Below, in pieces: positions 1 to 9,966 of a stretch of DNA of 45,217 nucleotides. The translations under genes and the position numbers were made by a program. The notes below the pieces were generated by a model. That model saw nothing but the letters and a program-made list of their open reading frames with translations, was not told the origin of the DNA and ran no database searches. The stretch is from Bigelowiella natans CCMP2755 (Eukaryota > Cercozoa > Chlorarachniophyceae), in assembly GCA_000320545.1 (NCBI GenBank), contig ADNK01000286.1, forward strand, positions 1 through 45,217. The letters are read 5' to 3'. The stretch's first letter is position 1, and each line of letters opens with the position of its first letter.

Positions 1-159
1 GGTGAAACCAGTTTTAGTACCAGGGGTAGTAGTAGTAATAGTAATAGTAGAAGTAGTAAACGGAAATTTTTTAATCCCCTTTTACAAAATTTTTTAAAAA
101 ATTTCGGCCCCCCTTCATCAATAGGCATATTTTTCCTTCTCCCCCAGAAATGTTTTTTT

Positions 160-179
160 TCTCCCTAATTCCCCCCCCC

Positions 180-215
<36 letters not shown>

Positions 216-418
216 CATTCTCGCACATACACCACACAGACACACACAAACATCCTCATTCATCATCATAGGCTAACACACTACCTCGGTCGTTTCCAAG
301 CTCATTTCGCTAGTGCAGTGCTGGAGCAGAAACGCCTCAAAACGGCCTCGAGGCGCATGGAAGAGCTGCAGCAGGCCACACAGGAAACGGTTACCGTTTC
401 ATTCGTCGAGACGGTGAT

Positions 419-459
<41 letters not shown>

Positions 460-2082
460 TGATGACGATCTGCTGCTATTTAACTGCCGCCGCTGCTACT
501 TCTGCTGCACCTCTCCCCTTCTGCTACTGCTAGACTGCTGCCTAATAGCTACGCCGATGATAATGGCACAGAGGGTGAATTTGCCCGCATCGGCGCCATT
601 GATTCCTTCGCAATTGACATCACGTGTTTCTTCGTTGGTTGGTTTGTTGTTGGGCAGGCCTTCCGCGAGCTGTACCTGAATCGTGTTGCGCTGTGCGGGG
701 CGTACATCTACCGATTCTATGTTCAGAAAGAGGAGAGGGAGGAAGCGAAGAAGGGGCTGCTTTCTGCTACAGTTTTTAGGGGTTGCTTTGCGCCGCTACT
801 ACTACATGTGTGTGTGTGTGTGTGCGTGTGCGTGTGCGTGTGCGTGTGCGTGTGCGTGTGCGTGTGCGTGTGCGTGTGCGTGTGCGTGTGCGTGTGCGCG
901 CGTGCGCGCTTATGTATGGTTTTTTTCTTGTTCTTTCTTCGTTTTCCCATCCCAATTGGCAATAGCTCACACGCACACACGAACAATTAATGAATATATC
1001 GAATGGCAGGGTTGACTGCTGGTTTCGGGTTCCAAAACAAGACAAATCTTAAACGGTGGGGGGTTGTGGTGTGTGGGTTGATGAATAACATACGGCAGAA
1101 GAAGATGCATTTTATTATTGCTTGCTAAGTATTATCCGTGTCCTAGTTATTATTCTCATCATTCTCATTATCATCATCATCATCTTCTTCTTCTACTTCT
1201 TCTTCTTTTTCCGGTCGTTGGTTGCTCCCTCTCTCCCCCCCCCCATCCATCCTCCCTCAGATTCGATAAGTTGCACAGCACTCTTGAGAGGCAAACCGAA
1301 ACTCTCTCAAACTTTGTTGCGCGTAAACGGTAACAGTCTTGCTCTTCTAGCCACTTGCTCTTTCTTCTTCCCCGATGGTGATAGTGATAGTGATGGTAAT
1401 GATAATGATAGTGATGATGGGGAGTTTCAATTTGCAATCATTCGAGAGGACAATCGTAATTATCACACATGCATATGTGTGATAGTAATAATAATAACAA
1501 AAATAGCCCTCCCGCGTCAATCTACGTTTAATGGGAGTTTAACGTCTGATAGATGCTCCTTCTTCTCCTCTTTATCATTATCATCATCATCATCATCATC
1601 ATCATTCATCATCGTCGTCGTCATCATCATGGTCATGCAGGTGGGCGACCTCATGTGCACACATTCTCCAATGCACGGCGAAGGCAGTCAAAGCAAGAGA
1701 GGATATGTAATTATCTACACCATGCAACATGATGATAAATAGCTTGGAAAGGGGGGGGGGGGGGGACGGAATCTTAATATTTGGAGCGAGAGATAAAGAG
1801 GCAGAAAAAAAAGCCTTGATATCGATTCAAGTAGCGACGATGATGTTGTTGGAAAAAATGGAGAGAATAAGCGAGTGTGCGCTCAAGGACTTGTGGTTCT
1901 TACTACCCTGTGCACCTCCCTCCTCCTCCTCCTCCTCATCATCATCGTAAACAACAATAATAACAACGCAGGTTTCGTCACGTGGAAAATGTGAAGTCCT
2001 TACCTTTAGAGAAGGATCAGGTATCGTCGTCGAATTATTTGTTGTCTTCTCTTCTGGAGAGAGAGATTAAAGATAGATTGAT

Positions 2083-2120
<38 letters not shown>
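160..2120. repeat. Intronic microsatellites of the Ariadne gene
   Basis: Simple repeats inside the introns: poly-C followed by (TC)n about 170-217; (GATGAC)n about 414-467, starting at the exon 272-413 donor; (TG)n turning into a CGTGTG hexamer array about 807-900; TCA/ATC arrays about 1160-1205 and 1570-1632; a G run near 1750; (AG)n about 2090-2119. Open frames across them are low-complexity artefacts. Confidence 0.9.
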
Positions 2121-2122
<2 letters not shown>

Positions 2123-2591
2123 TGTAAGCATGTAGGAGCAGCTATACTTCCAAGCATAGTTTTAGTAGTTTTATCAACGATTTGAATGATACCGATTCCT
2201 ATAATTATCACAGCCTCGAAAGCGCATTATTGTTTCCTCGTCTGGAGGCTCAAACGACGACCAAGAATGGGAGTGCAAACAGTTCCGACGACTAAACTAA
2301 CACCGACAAGCACACACCACTGGGAACATCATTGATAAAGAGCACCACAGGCTCAAAAGGGGAGCGGGGAAGTAAAGGGAAATAGAGAAAGTTTCTCCTT
2401 GAGCTTCTCTTATTTTATCAAAGACTGTCGTTACATCGTTTCCTCCTCGTCGTCCTCCTCCTCATGCCTCTTTCAATGTTGTTTGTTTGCTTAAATTGCT
2501 TAGGTGTACGCTGATCAACTCGGGGGTGAACCCTACCTGCGAAGTGTGTGGTGCTGGCCGCCCATCAGGCGGAGCTTGCTCCATTTCGTAA
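272..2591 (+). CDS. Ariadne-type RBR E3 ubiquitin ligase, 3' part (5' end outside window)
   Basis: C-terminal half of an Ariadne ubiquitin ligase; the catalytic RING-IBR-RING part would lie upstream of the window. Exons read as 272-413, 658-771, 1261-1329, 1641-1706, 1972-2020, 2214-2281 and 2504-2591 (TAA). The first exons give the helical Ariadne domain: YLGRFQAHFASA, then MEELQQATQE, then a stretch matching the human ARIH1 segment FLKKAVDVLCQC without gaps, then LERQTETLSNFV. The last two exons join (ca|g) into a RanBP2/NZF zinc finger, W-x-C-x2-C-T-L-I-N-x6-C-x2-C-G, as in plant and protist Ariadne proteins; such fingers bind ubiquitin or RNA. All junctions keep phase except 771 to 1261, where a mini-exon or another donor is needed (about seven residues are also missing there relative to plant homologues). 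The string KRIIVSSS before the finger resembles a SUMO-interacting motif (inference). Each long intron holds a microsatellite. Confidence 0.82.
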
Positions 2592-2649
2592 TGGTGATAG
2601 GGATGAGGCAGAAGAATATGAATCGCAAAGGGAAAAGTGCTCTCCCTTC

Positions 2650-3300
2650 CTTCTAGCCTTGTTGAATGCGTTTTGTATGTTCCTACCCGTCGCTATTCAT
2701 TTGCTCCAATGTGGTTATGGGGTATTTATTCTAAGAAATGGATGCAAGTTTAAGCATGCGTTGCATTTGCATTGTGCACATTTGTTGCAAATCATTAATT
2801 ATGAGATGACAAACATGAACAAGTTGTCTAGATGGATTGCACGGGGCTGTCGTATGCATGAATGCGCCTGCATGTGCGCACACGTCGCAGAGTTGCCACA
2901 CGCATCACTTGATCAAAACAACGTACGTGGAAGTCGAGATAGCGAGCGCGCTAGCGCGGTTGCGATGTTGGCTCACATCTCTCCACGTTCAAAATGATCA
3001 AACATCTAGATGTTCATCACATGACTGCGATGATGTGTCAGTGGCGCTCGTCGCATTGTGCATCGTGAGGCACATGCACCTAGAAACAGCATGCCAGCAT
3101 GCATCCCACTCCACAGCGAGTGCATGCATTTGCTTTCAGAGTCATCGCATGCCAGCATGCCTCGGTCATGTCGCACAGTCATGTCTGTGGGTGCATTGCT
3201 TGACACGAAGTCACGTCTAGACGTGTGCAAACACGAGCAGCACACGATCATTGCTGTTTCATGCGCCTCTTGCTAGCTTGCTAGCTTGGCAGCTCAGTTC
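2650..3300. repeat. CATGC-rich spacer island 1, downstream of Ariadne gene
   Basis: Noncoding stretch with many GCATGC, CATGC and GCTAGC words, for example around 3090-3160 and 3270-3295. No conserved protein is readable in any frame. The same composition recurs downstream of the other gene 3' ends in the window. Confidence 0.6.
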
Positions 3301-3504
3301 GCAAGCCTCCAAACTTCATCGTGGGCTTTCCGCGGGTCAATGAAGGCAACTGTGGACCCCAAGTTTTGGGCCCTGCGGAGGTGAAGCACTTGGTGCAGGT
3401 TGAAGATGTGGAAGTCAGTCAATTGAAGTCAGTTCCACGGTTCCGTGACCGCACAGCATTGTGTGAATTGCGCGCCCAACAGGGTGCAACCAGAGAGGGT
3501 CAAT

Positions 3505-3970
3505 GAACAATGAACAATGAGCAATGAACAATGAACAATGAACAATGAACAATGAACAATGAACAATGAACAATGAACAATGAACAATGAACAACGAATG
3601 AATGAATGAATGAATGAAGCATTGATCAAATTTGCATGCGCGAACAATGAACAATGAACAATGAACAAAAGCGTCAATTGATCAAATCCACGTGCGCAAG
3701 AACCACGTGGGACACAGGCATTTGCATGCAGCAGAGCCGCGAGAACCACATGGGAGACAAGAACAATGAACAATGAACAATGATGATGAACTACGTTTCC
3801 AAAATGTGGCAAGACATTTGCAGAGTGCGAAACGCAGTGCCTCGAACAAGAGTGTGCGATGATGAACTGCAACAATGGTGAACAATGAACAATGAACAAT
3901 GAAGAAAGCGTTGATCAAAACTGCATGCGCCAGAACCACATGGGAGACAGGCATTTGCACGCAGCAGAGC
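3505..3970. repeat. CAATGAA heptamer satellite with duplicated segments
   Basis: A run of about a dozen CAATGAA-type heptamers fills about 3505-3597, followed by AATG tetramers. Shorter arrays recur near 3640-3667, 3760-3783 and 3880-3902. Between them a 60-90 base segment is duplicated with divergence (about 3619-3660, 3670-3758 and 3905-3970; common words TTGATCAAA, GAACCAC, GGCATTTGCA, GCAGCAGAGCC). It lies just 3' of the LINE-like remnant on the minus strand and may be its tail (inference). Confidence 0.7.
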
Positions 3971-4082
3971 CTCAACAACACTCGTTGCAAGGACTTGTCA
4001 GCACCCTGTTGGTGAGAGACACAAAAAATCAGCCGCATCCCACGAAATTGGCATGGATGCCGATTGATGGTGCCGTTGAGAT

Positions 4083-4600
4083 GTGAATTGATTGGAACTA
4101 AAACTGGCATCTTGGATGCCGAACAGCAGCAAAATTGTCAAGCAGGACAATGGTTCGACGGAAAGCCCTGTCGATTTCTTTGTCAGTCGAAGGGACACCA
4201 GATGTGGCCCCCAAAGCAAGGCAGAACTTGTCATGGGAAGACATGGCTGAGAAAGCACGCAACGTGACCACGTCATCATTGGCATCAGGTTGATGACGAG
4301 ACACCAGGTGACGAATCCTGGTCCAAAAACGGTCTCTGATGTCGCACGTTCCTTGGCAGGAGAACAAAAGGTGCATCAGGGACACGTCTTCGTGAGAAGC
4401 GCACAAGGAGCACCAGCCCTCATGCTGCTCCAGTGCGAAGAATCTGGCAGTGTTGTGACGCCACCACAAGGCTCCACAATGAGCTTGGAATTTGAGGGAC
4501 ACACCACGGGCATTGTTCCATTCATCGAGGTACTTGGAGCAGTGAAGATGGGCCGGTTTGCCCACTTCCCCATCGATGATGAACTACATTTCCAAAGGGT
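4083..4600 (-). pseudogene. Decayed non-LTR (LINE-like) retrotransposon remnant, C-terminal end
   Basis: On the minus strand an open frame of about 155 codons (4565 to 4098), with no good ATG at its start and a stop just upstream (near 4585), encodes a segment with the spacing C-x2-C-x6-H-x4-C (CSLCASHEDVSLMHLLFSC). This resembles the zinc-binding region found after reverse transcriptase in many LINE-type elements (zf-RVT). No reverse-transcriptase core is readable above it, so the copy would be 5'-truncated, and its 3' side runs into the CAATGAA satellite. The assignment rests on one motif; a degenerate cellular gene is possible. Confidence 0.35.
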
Positions 4601-4743
4601 CACACGAGGTTCTCCGGAGGGACTTGTCCGGGTATTTCGCACCATGTTGTTTTGGTCTTTGGTGACAGTGTTTCTTCCGAAAAAGTTGCAAAAATGCAGG
4701 CAATTTTTGGAGATATATTAGCCCACATCATTGGGATACGAGT

Positions 4744-5336
4744 ATGAGGATAATAAACTTCATTATGGACGAAATGCGAGCAGCCATCAGAGCCTTGACA
4801 GCCTTCGCAGGCCTTGGAGAGAAGAAAAGCACTGAAATGGGAAGCGACAATTCCAATAAAACCACGGAAAAGGAGGTGAGCACACAGAGTAGAGCTGGAA
4901 AAGAAAAAGGTACCTAGCGAGTCTCTAACAACAAAATCAGGCGAATCAATCTGATGGTATGTATGAACTCATGATCTCAAGATGGAAAAAAAGTCAACTC
5001 AATTCCAGTTTCCATGGCTCATAATTTGGGTTCGAAGAAGACCCCTCCCCTTCTGCAAATGGAAAAAACAGAAATAATTCCCCATTTGGATTCGAAGAAA
5101 GTCCCTCCAATGGAAGAAATAGAAGAAATTCCCGAAAAATGGGGATATCTCGAGTCCGAGAACAAAGAGAGTTATGACTCCATCGATCTGGAGCGACGTA
5201 ATGGACATGACACGCGAGTAGAAGAAACGGGGAGTTCAGATGTTCTCCGTTTGTCAACTATTAACCTGCATATTCCGCACTCCCTGTTTCTTCTACTTTA
5301 CCCCCAAAGCTCTCTTCACACACACACACACACACA

Positions 5337-5425
<89 letters not shown>

Positions 5426-5819
5426 TATGCTATGTTCATGTTCATGTATGTGTACCGTTTAGACTTGTATGTTTGTGTAGAATTGCCACATTTGAGCATG
5501 TCTGATTGTTTGTATGTGGTTTGTCTTATTTTTCAAAAGATGGAAAGGAGAACGAATTCATGCTTGGTCGCGACCAGTTCCCACAGTTTCCTGAATATAT
5601 GCGCATTAGCCGTCAACATATTCGGCTTTTCACATTAGTCAAAGACGGAGTTGAAGAGGTATTAAAGTTGGCATACTAAAATGAATATGATTCTCCCTAA
5701 CAACACATTCATCGAATGACACCGGCAGCAAGTTGCATTCAATAAATGGGGCGTTTTCTCGAATGACAATACTTGCATCAAATGCAAATTTCCCCGACAC
5801 AAAAACACACACTCATCCA

Positions 5820-5850
<31 letters not shown>

Positions 5851-7102
5851 TCATTCTCTCTCTCCATCCCTCCCTCTGACATTTGTTGTTAGTTTGTCCT
5901 CATCCGCACATGATAAGCACAGATTAACAATCTAATAACAATCGCTAACGAAGGCATGGATTGAGAACAAAAGTGGCAATGGCACTCGATTAAACTCCGA
6001 GCCAAAGATGGAAAAGGATGAGAAAAGGTTTCAAATTTGTTCCTTTTCTGTAACTTGATTGTGCTCATTGTTTGCGAGACGGTGCCGCAGATTCCTCGGT
6101 ACATGGAATTTCACAAAAAAAATATAGAGTATGTTCATGGTAAAAATTTTCTTTGTTCCGTTATCTCTTAGAGAAAATATATGAACGTATTAGATTGGTT
6201 CCTTCAACGTGTCGAATTATCACCATGAAAGAATTTCAAATGATAGACTTCAAGAAATCTCGATGTAGAAGACTGCTATGGTTTTATTGCGAAAGTAATA
6301 CCAACCTATACATAATCCCCTAATCGTTTGGTTGTTGTATTCTTAATTTTACAGAAAAATAAGACACGGGACAAAAATAACTATCGCAGGCCCATTCAAA
6401 AAATACCCCGAAATTTCATTCACATTCAAACGAGTTGGCGGCCCAAGGATTGGCAAAGAGCTTCATGTCTTTTGGGATATCGAAAATTGTGGTCCACCCA
6501 GTAAATCGCAGAAATCGCAAATTGGCGAAGTCCTGAAAGAAATAAAGAACGTTATGTATGATGCATTTCATCAGAAATTCGAACAGAGTTATCCCCAGAA
6601 ATACACTATTCAAACTGTGTACGCAAATAAGTGGGATGAAGGCAACGAAAGACTTCTCGATTGCCTTCAGAAAGCTGGAGTTGAATGCTCGCCTATCTAC
6701 TCTGAAAAGAAACAGGCCGCGGATATAGGGTTGATGGAGGCTATGACAAAAAGAGCTCTACCCGGAGATGCAGCGATTGGAATCATCACAGGAGATTCAG
6801 ATTACATGAACCACATATCAGCATTGAACGTGGACTTTGTCATCACAAAAAAGAATTGTGGGGCGAAGTGTCTCGAGCAATTTAATGTGGTTGGAAGGTG
6901 GCCTTTGAGCACGCCATCTCAAGATAAAAAATCGCTCTCTAGCTCGGACCAGATACGAGCATCACTCAATGAGAAAGGCTACCCTCTTCGTCCTGGGAGG
7001 GAGCCATGTTCATACTACATGAACAATGGCACATGTGGTTATGATGCAAAATGCTGTTACGACCACCCACCGCTCAATCATCTAAATTTCAGCCCACCTT
7101 GA
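4744..7102 (+). CDS. NYN-domain ribonuclease-like protein with CCCH zinc finger and FHA-like segment
   Basis: Predicted 426-residue protein from exons 4744-4875, 4941-4956 (16 nt), 5009-5248 (or 5197), 5540-5658, 6079-6139 and 6390-7102 (TGA); all phases agree. Residues from about 214 form an NYN/PIN-like nuclease domain of the MARF1/LabA type: HVFWDIENCG supplies the first catalytic Asp, and GDSDYMN a later acidic motif. Residues 396-415 make a CCCH finger, C-x8-C-x5-C-x3-H, an RNA-binding module. Residues 136-157 (FMLGRDQF...ISRQHI) resemble the start of an FHA phosphothreonine-binding domain with its GR and SRxH motifs, though the rest of that domain is not convincing. The N-terminal part has a duplicated LxSKKxPP...EIIP motif and is hydrophilic. 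Likely role: RNA cleavage or decay directed by the finger (inference). The intron after exon 3 holds CA/TG/TA repeats. The exon 3 donor and the exact ATG are the least certain points. Confidence 0.8.
5317..5420. repeat. Compound (CA)n-(TG)n-(TA)n microsatellite
   Basis: CA repeats about 5317-5334 are followed by TG repeats to about 5376 and TA repeats to about 5420, in the third intron of the NYN gene. The CA and TG blocks are complementary and could fold back. Confidence 0.95.
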
Positions 7103-7149
7103 CAAGCTAGACAACCCATCCCGGCTCGATGGCATGCATTGGGGCTGTG

Positions 7150-8300
7150 AATGACGGCGTATAACAATTTGAATGTTGATTAAAAATGCTGTCGTCAGAC
7201 ATGAGTTCTGACATGTGCATGTCTAGATGTGCATGCTTGAACATGAGACGGATGTGATGAATGAGTTGATTCTTTTCAATTGTCATCCCAATGAACACAG
7301 CTGTGCAAAGCCGCGGCCACGCGTTCAAGTTGTCTGTTGTTCTTATTTGTTTCTTCTGCGATGTCAAGCATGCATCATGTGAATGCAACGCAGTTTGCGC
7401 ATGCTATCGCTAGCATGCAGCACGTGTCGAGTTCTAGAGCTGTGAATGCGCGGCACAACGAACGCGTTGCTGCTTGAATTTTTTCCTTTGTGAGTCGTTT
7501 TGTTCCGTCGATTGTTCCTGTCCGTAGTTGCAGTCATTTGTGTATTGAGTCTATCTTGCTTGGTGCACAGAGTGTTCTGGCTAAGTCTGCATGCTAGCAT
7601 GGGCATGGAAAAACGTGATATGTATCGTCGATGATGTTGCACGTAGCACAACGTGCTTCAATTGCATTGCATTGGCCTCTTGACAATGTCTAGAATGTGA
7701 ACCGCTAGACCTGCCAAGATCTCCGCAGCACCCACAATGCATCTCATCCAAGATGTAGCAATGCTGGGTGGCTTGAGACAGTCTAGCAGTCTCTGGTGAT
7801 GTGGGTGCTGGATGAGAATCCTGGTCCCTGCTCATTGAAATGCAGAGCTCCATCGTGGCATCAGCTTTATTGTGACGATATGAGATGTGTACGTCGGCAG
7901 GTGCTTTATTGTGTCGATCAGTGCACTAAACATCCCAGCATGGTGCGCGCTATGCTAGCATGTTGTTGAATCAGGAAGTGCAGGTCCTAGAGACGTTAGT
8001 ACCTCTTCATTGCACGCAGGCAACTCATCGATGAGCGTCAGCGGTCGCTTTTATCCGATCTGCGCCCGCTGCATCGTAAACTTTATGTGTGGGTGTACGC
8101 TACCTATCACGGCACGACAAGCATACATATGCGTACTAGCATGCTAACACGCATGAGTATCGTAAGTGTCACCAAGTATGCGTGTGCATCGTCGCATTCG
8201 CTAATGACAAAATAACAAATTTTGCTGTGATTAGTAGTACGTAAGTCGCCTGTGCAAGCATGTGAATTACCGCCTTGGCTTCATTTACTTTTGTGATTCT
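7150..8300. repeat. CATGC-rich spacer island 2 with repeat core
   Basis: Long noncoding stretch after the NYN gene with many GCATGC, GCTAGC and CATGCT words and no convincing exon. Positions 7245-7340 contain a core (GAGACGGATG ... GTGCAAAGCCGCGGC ... TTATTTGTTTCTT) found diverged at 32368-32490 and 36488-36600 and inverted at 27951-28023 and 37047-37120. Confidence 0.6.
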
Positions 8301-8648
8301 TAACCACACGCTCTACTAGTCCACTAGCAAATTGAACGACCTGCCCTCCTCGTGCATTCACTCTGCACTGGATTGGCTAGGAATGATAAACGTCTGCTTC
8401 TGCATCTCATCATCATCATCATCCGGTTGCTAATAGAAGTAGCCATCAATGACTGACGCCGCTGCATTTTTGTACTTCTCACACTATCGCTACTCCTAAA
8501 AGCTGTGACGGTGATAGAAGGGCGAGCTTGAGCGGAGAAGGGCCAAAGAAACGACGGATTCTCTTGCCGTTCTCTTTCATTTGTGTTAGCAAATTCTATT
8601 CCCCCTTGAGTTTCCCTAATCGCGGCACTATGGTCATCACCTGTGCAC

Positions 8649-8794
8649 ATGGCCCGAAGACCGCAGATATGGGTAGAGAGAGAGATAAGGAAGGAGGAGG
8701 AGGAGGAGGAGGAGGAGGAGGAGGGAGAACGATTAAACGTATGCTGCCTCAAATGCGGCGGTCGTGCACACTACACGCAGGGTTGCAAGCCGTA
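8649..8794 (+). CDS. Possible short exon or ORF with acidic run and CCHC zinc knuckle
   Basis: An ATG-started frame of 48 codons encodes a basic start, about ten glutamates made by a GGA microsatellite, then C-LK-C-GGRA-H-YTQG-C, a canonical CX2CX4HX4C zinc knuckle, and a stop after KP. Zinc knuckles bind single-stranded nucleic acid. The frame stays open upstream to about 8610. It collides with a better-spliced candidate exon on the minus strand (8808-8959), so both may not be real. A chance match is possible, but the knuckle spacing is exact. Confidence 0.3.
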
Positions 8795-8807
8795 GGTATT
8801 TTCGGGT

Positions 8808-9236
8808 CTATTCAGGCAACAGTCTGTGAAGAATGCGTTCAAATGTGTCGTTGATTCCAACGTGAAGCTTGATTAAGGGTGTATGATGATTAGGGGTTAT
8901 AGAGGAAAGGGAGGAAGACTGACCGCGAGAAGCACTATCGCTATTATGATGTTCTTTATCTGCAACAAACAATATGTTAAATGTTCTTAGCACAGAGACT
9001 ATTCTTTGCGTGTGTACGTGTGTATGTGTGGTTATTTGATAAAAAAAGAAACGATAAAACACACGATCTTTTCGACATAATCGGGCTGCTGCGGCAGTCA
9101 TTCAGCCGAACAATGAACGATTGACCAAAAACAATTCCACCGTGAGAATTTGCAGTTCTTGGCGCTCACCGTGCGCATGGGCTGACAAGTGCTCATATTG
9201 GATTTTCGAGGCGGTCCTCGTCGCAAGCAGTAGCAC
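8808..9236 (-). CDS. Candidate minus-strand 3' exons of an unidentified gene
   Basis: Exon 9236-9170 (donor GTGAGC) and exon 8959-8808 (acceptor TTGTTTGTTGCAG, ending in TAG) join in phase and end in LIKLHVGINDTFERILHRLL-PE. I do not recognise the family. Other frames are also open here: on + about 9145-9600, and on - a second frame through 9382-9098 followed by a hydrophobic stretch. The assignment is therefore tentative, and no 5' end was found. Confidence 0.25.
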
Positions 9237-9379
9237 CTACTCAGCAAACAACCTTGCGTCAAGCGATTGAAGATAGGGAACGACTTAGTCGTGTTGCTAA
9301 TGTTGCGTTGATGTTGCTCTTGATGACAAAGGAGGATGACGATGATCATCGTAGCAACATAAGCCGAAGGATATATTAT

Positions 9380-9386
9380 CATATTT

Positions 9387-9417
<31 letters not shown>

Positions 9418-9605
9418 CAGTAGTAAAAGATGGATTGTAGGGAATATATCTGAGTCGCTGCTAATAATAATAACAATAATAACAACAATAATAATAATAC
9501 CCAGTCCTTCTGGTCGCCCCATTCTTCTGACCATTCCGGCAAATGTGCATCTGCTCCAAGCTCGATATGCCTGTAAGTTGTCACGTCGCGAAGGTCGGTA
9601 GTAAT

Positions 9606-9644
<39 letters not shown>

Positions 9645-9700
9645 ACTCATGCTCACACTCACACTCACACACAAATGCATGCCCACAACATCCACAGCTC
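9380..9700. repeat. Trinucleotide and dinucleotide repeats between genes
   Basis: A TAG/AGT array about 9388-9425, AAT-type repeats about 9462-9500, and (AC)n about 9608-9640 with further AC-rich sequence to about 9672. They sit between the unresolved minus-strand exons and the PrmA stop codon. I see no gene here. Confidence 0.85.
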
Positions 9701-9728
9701 ATGATACTTAGCGAGTGGTGGTGTGCGA

Positions 9729-9917
9729 TTACTCGTCATCGAACTCAAATGCCATTTTGAAAGCGTTTTTAACGTTTTGGATGTCGCGCTTCTTGAGCCC
9801 AGTCAGCCCGATCTTTCGAAATAACATACACTTCATCAAAGAACTACTAGTGCAAGGAAAAAGGGTTATGGGATATTCTCTTTCATTCATGTTTCTCTCG
9901 CTCTCTCTCTCTCTCCC

Positions 9918-9966
<49 letters not shown>

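Noticed and set aside
683-1045. Several open frames across 780-900 (Cys-Val, Thr-His, Arg-Val repeats)
   Set aside because: They are translations of a CGTGTG/TG microsatellite inside an Ariadne intron, open in all frames by repetition.
8673-8727. 55-base GA-rich intron and 24-base intron (8792-8815) linking three + exons through the zinc knuckle
   Set aside because: Phases fit, but the acceptor is purine-rich and the second intron is implausibly short; the unspliced frame 8649-8794 explains the knuckle more simply.
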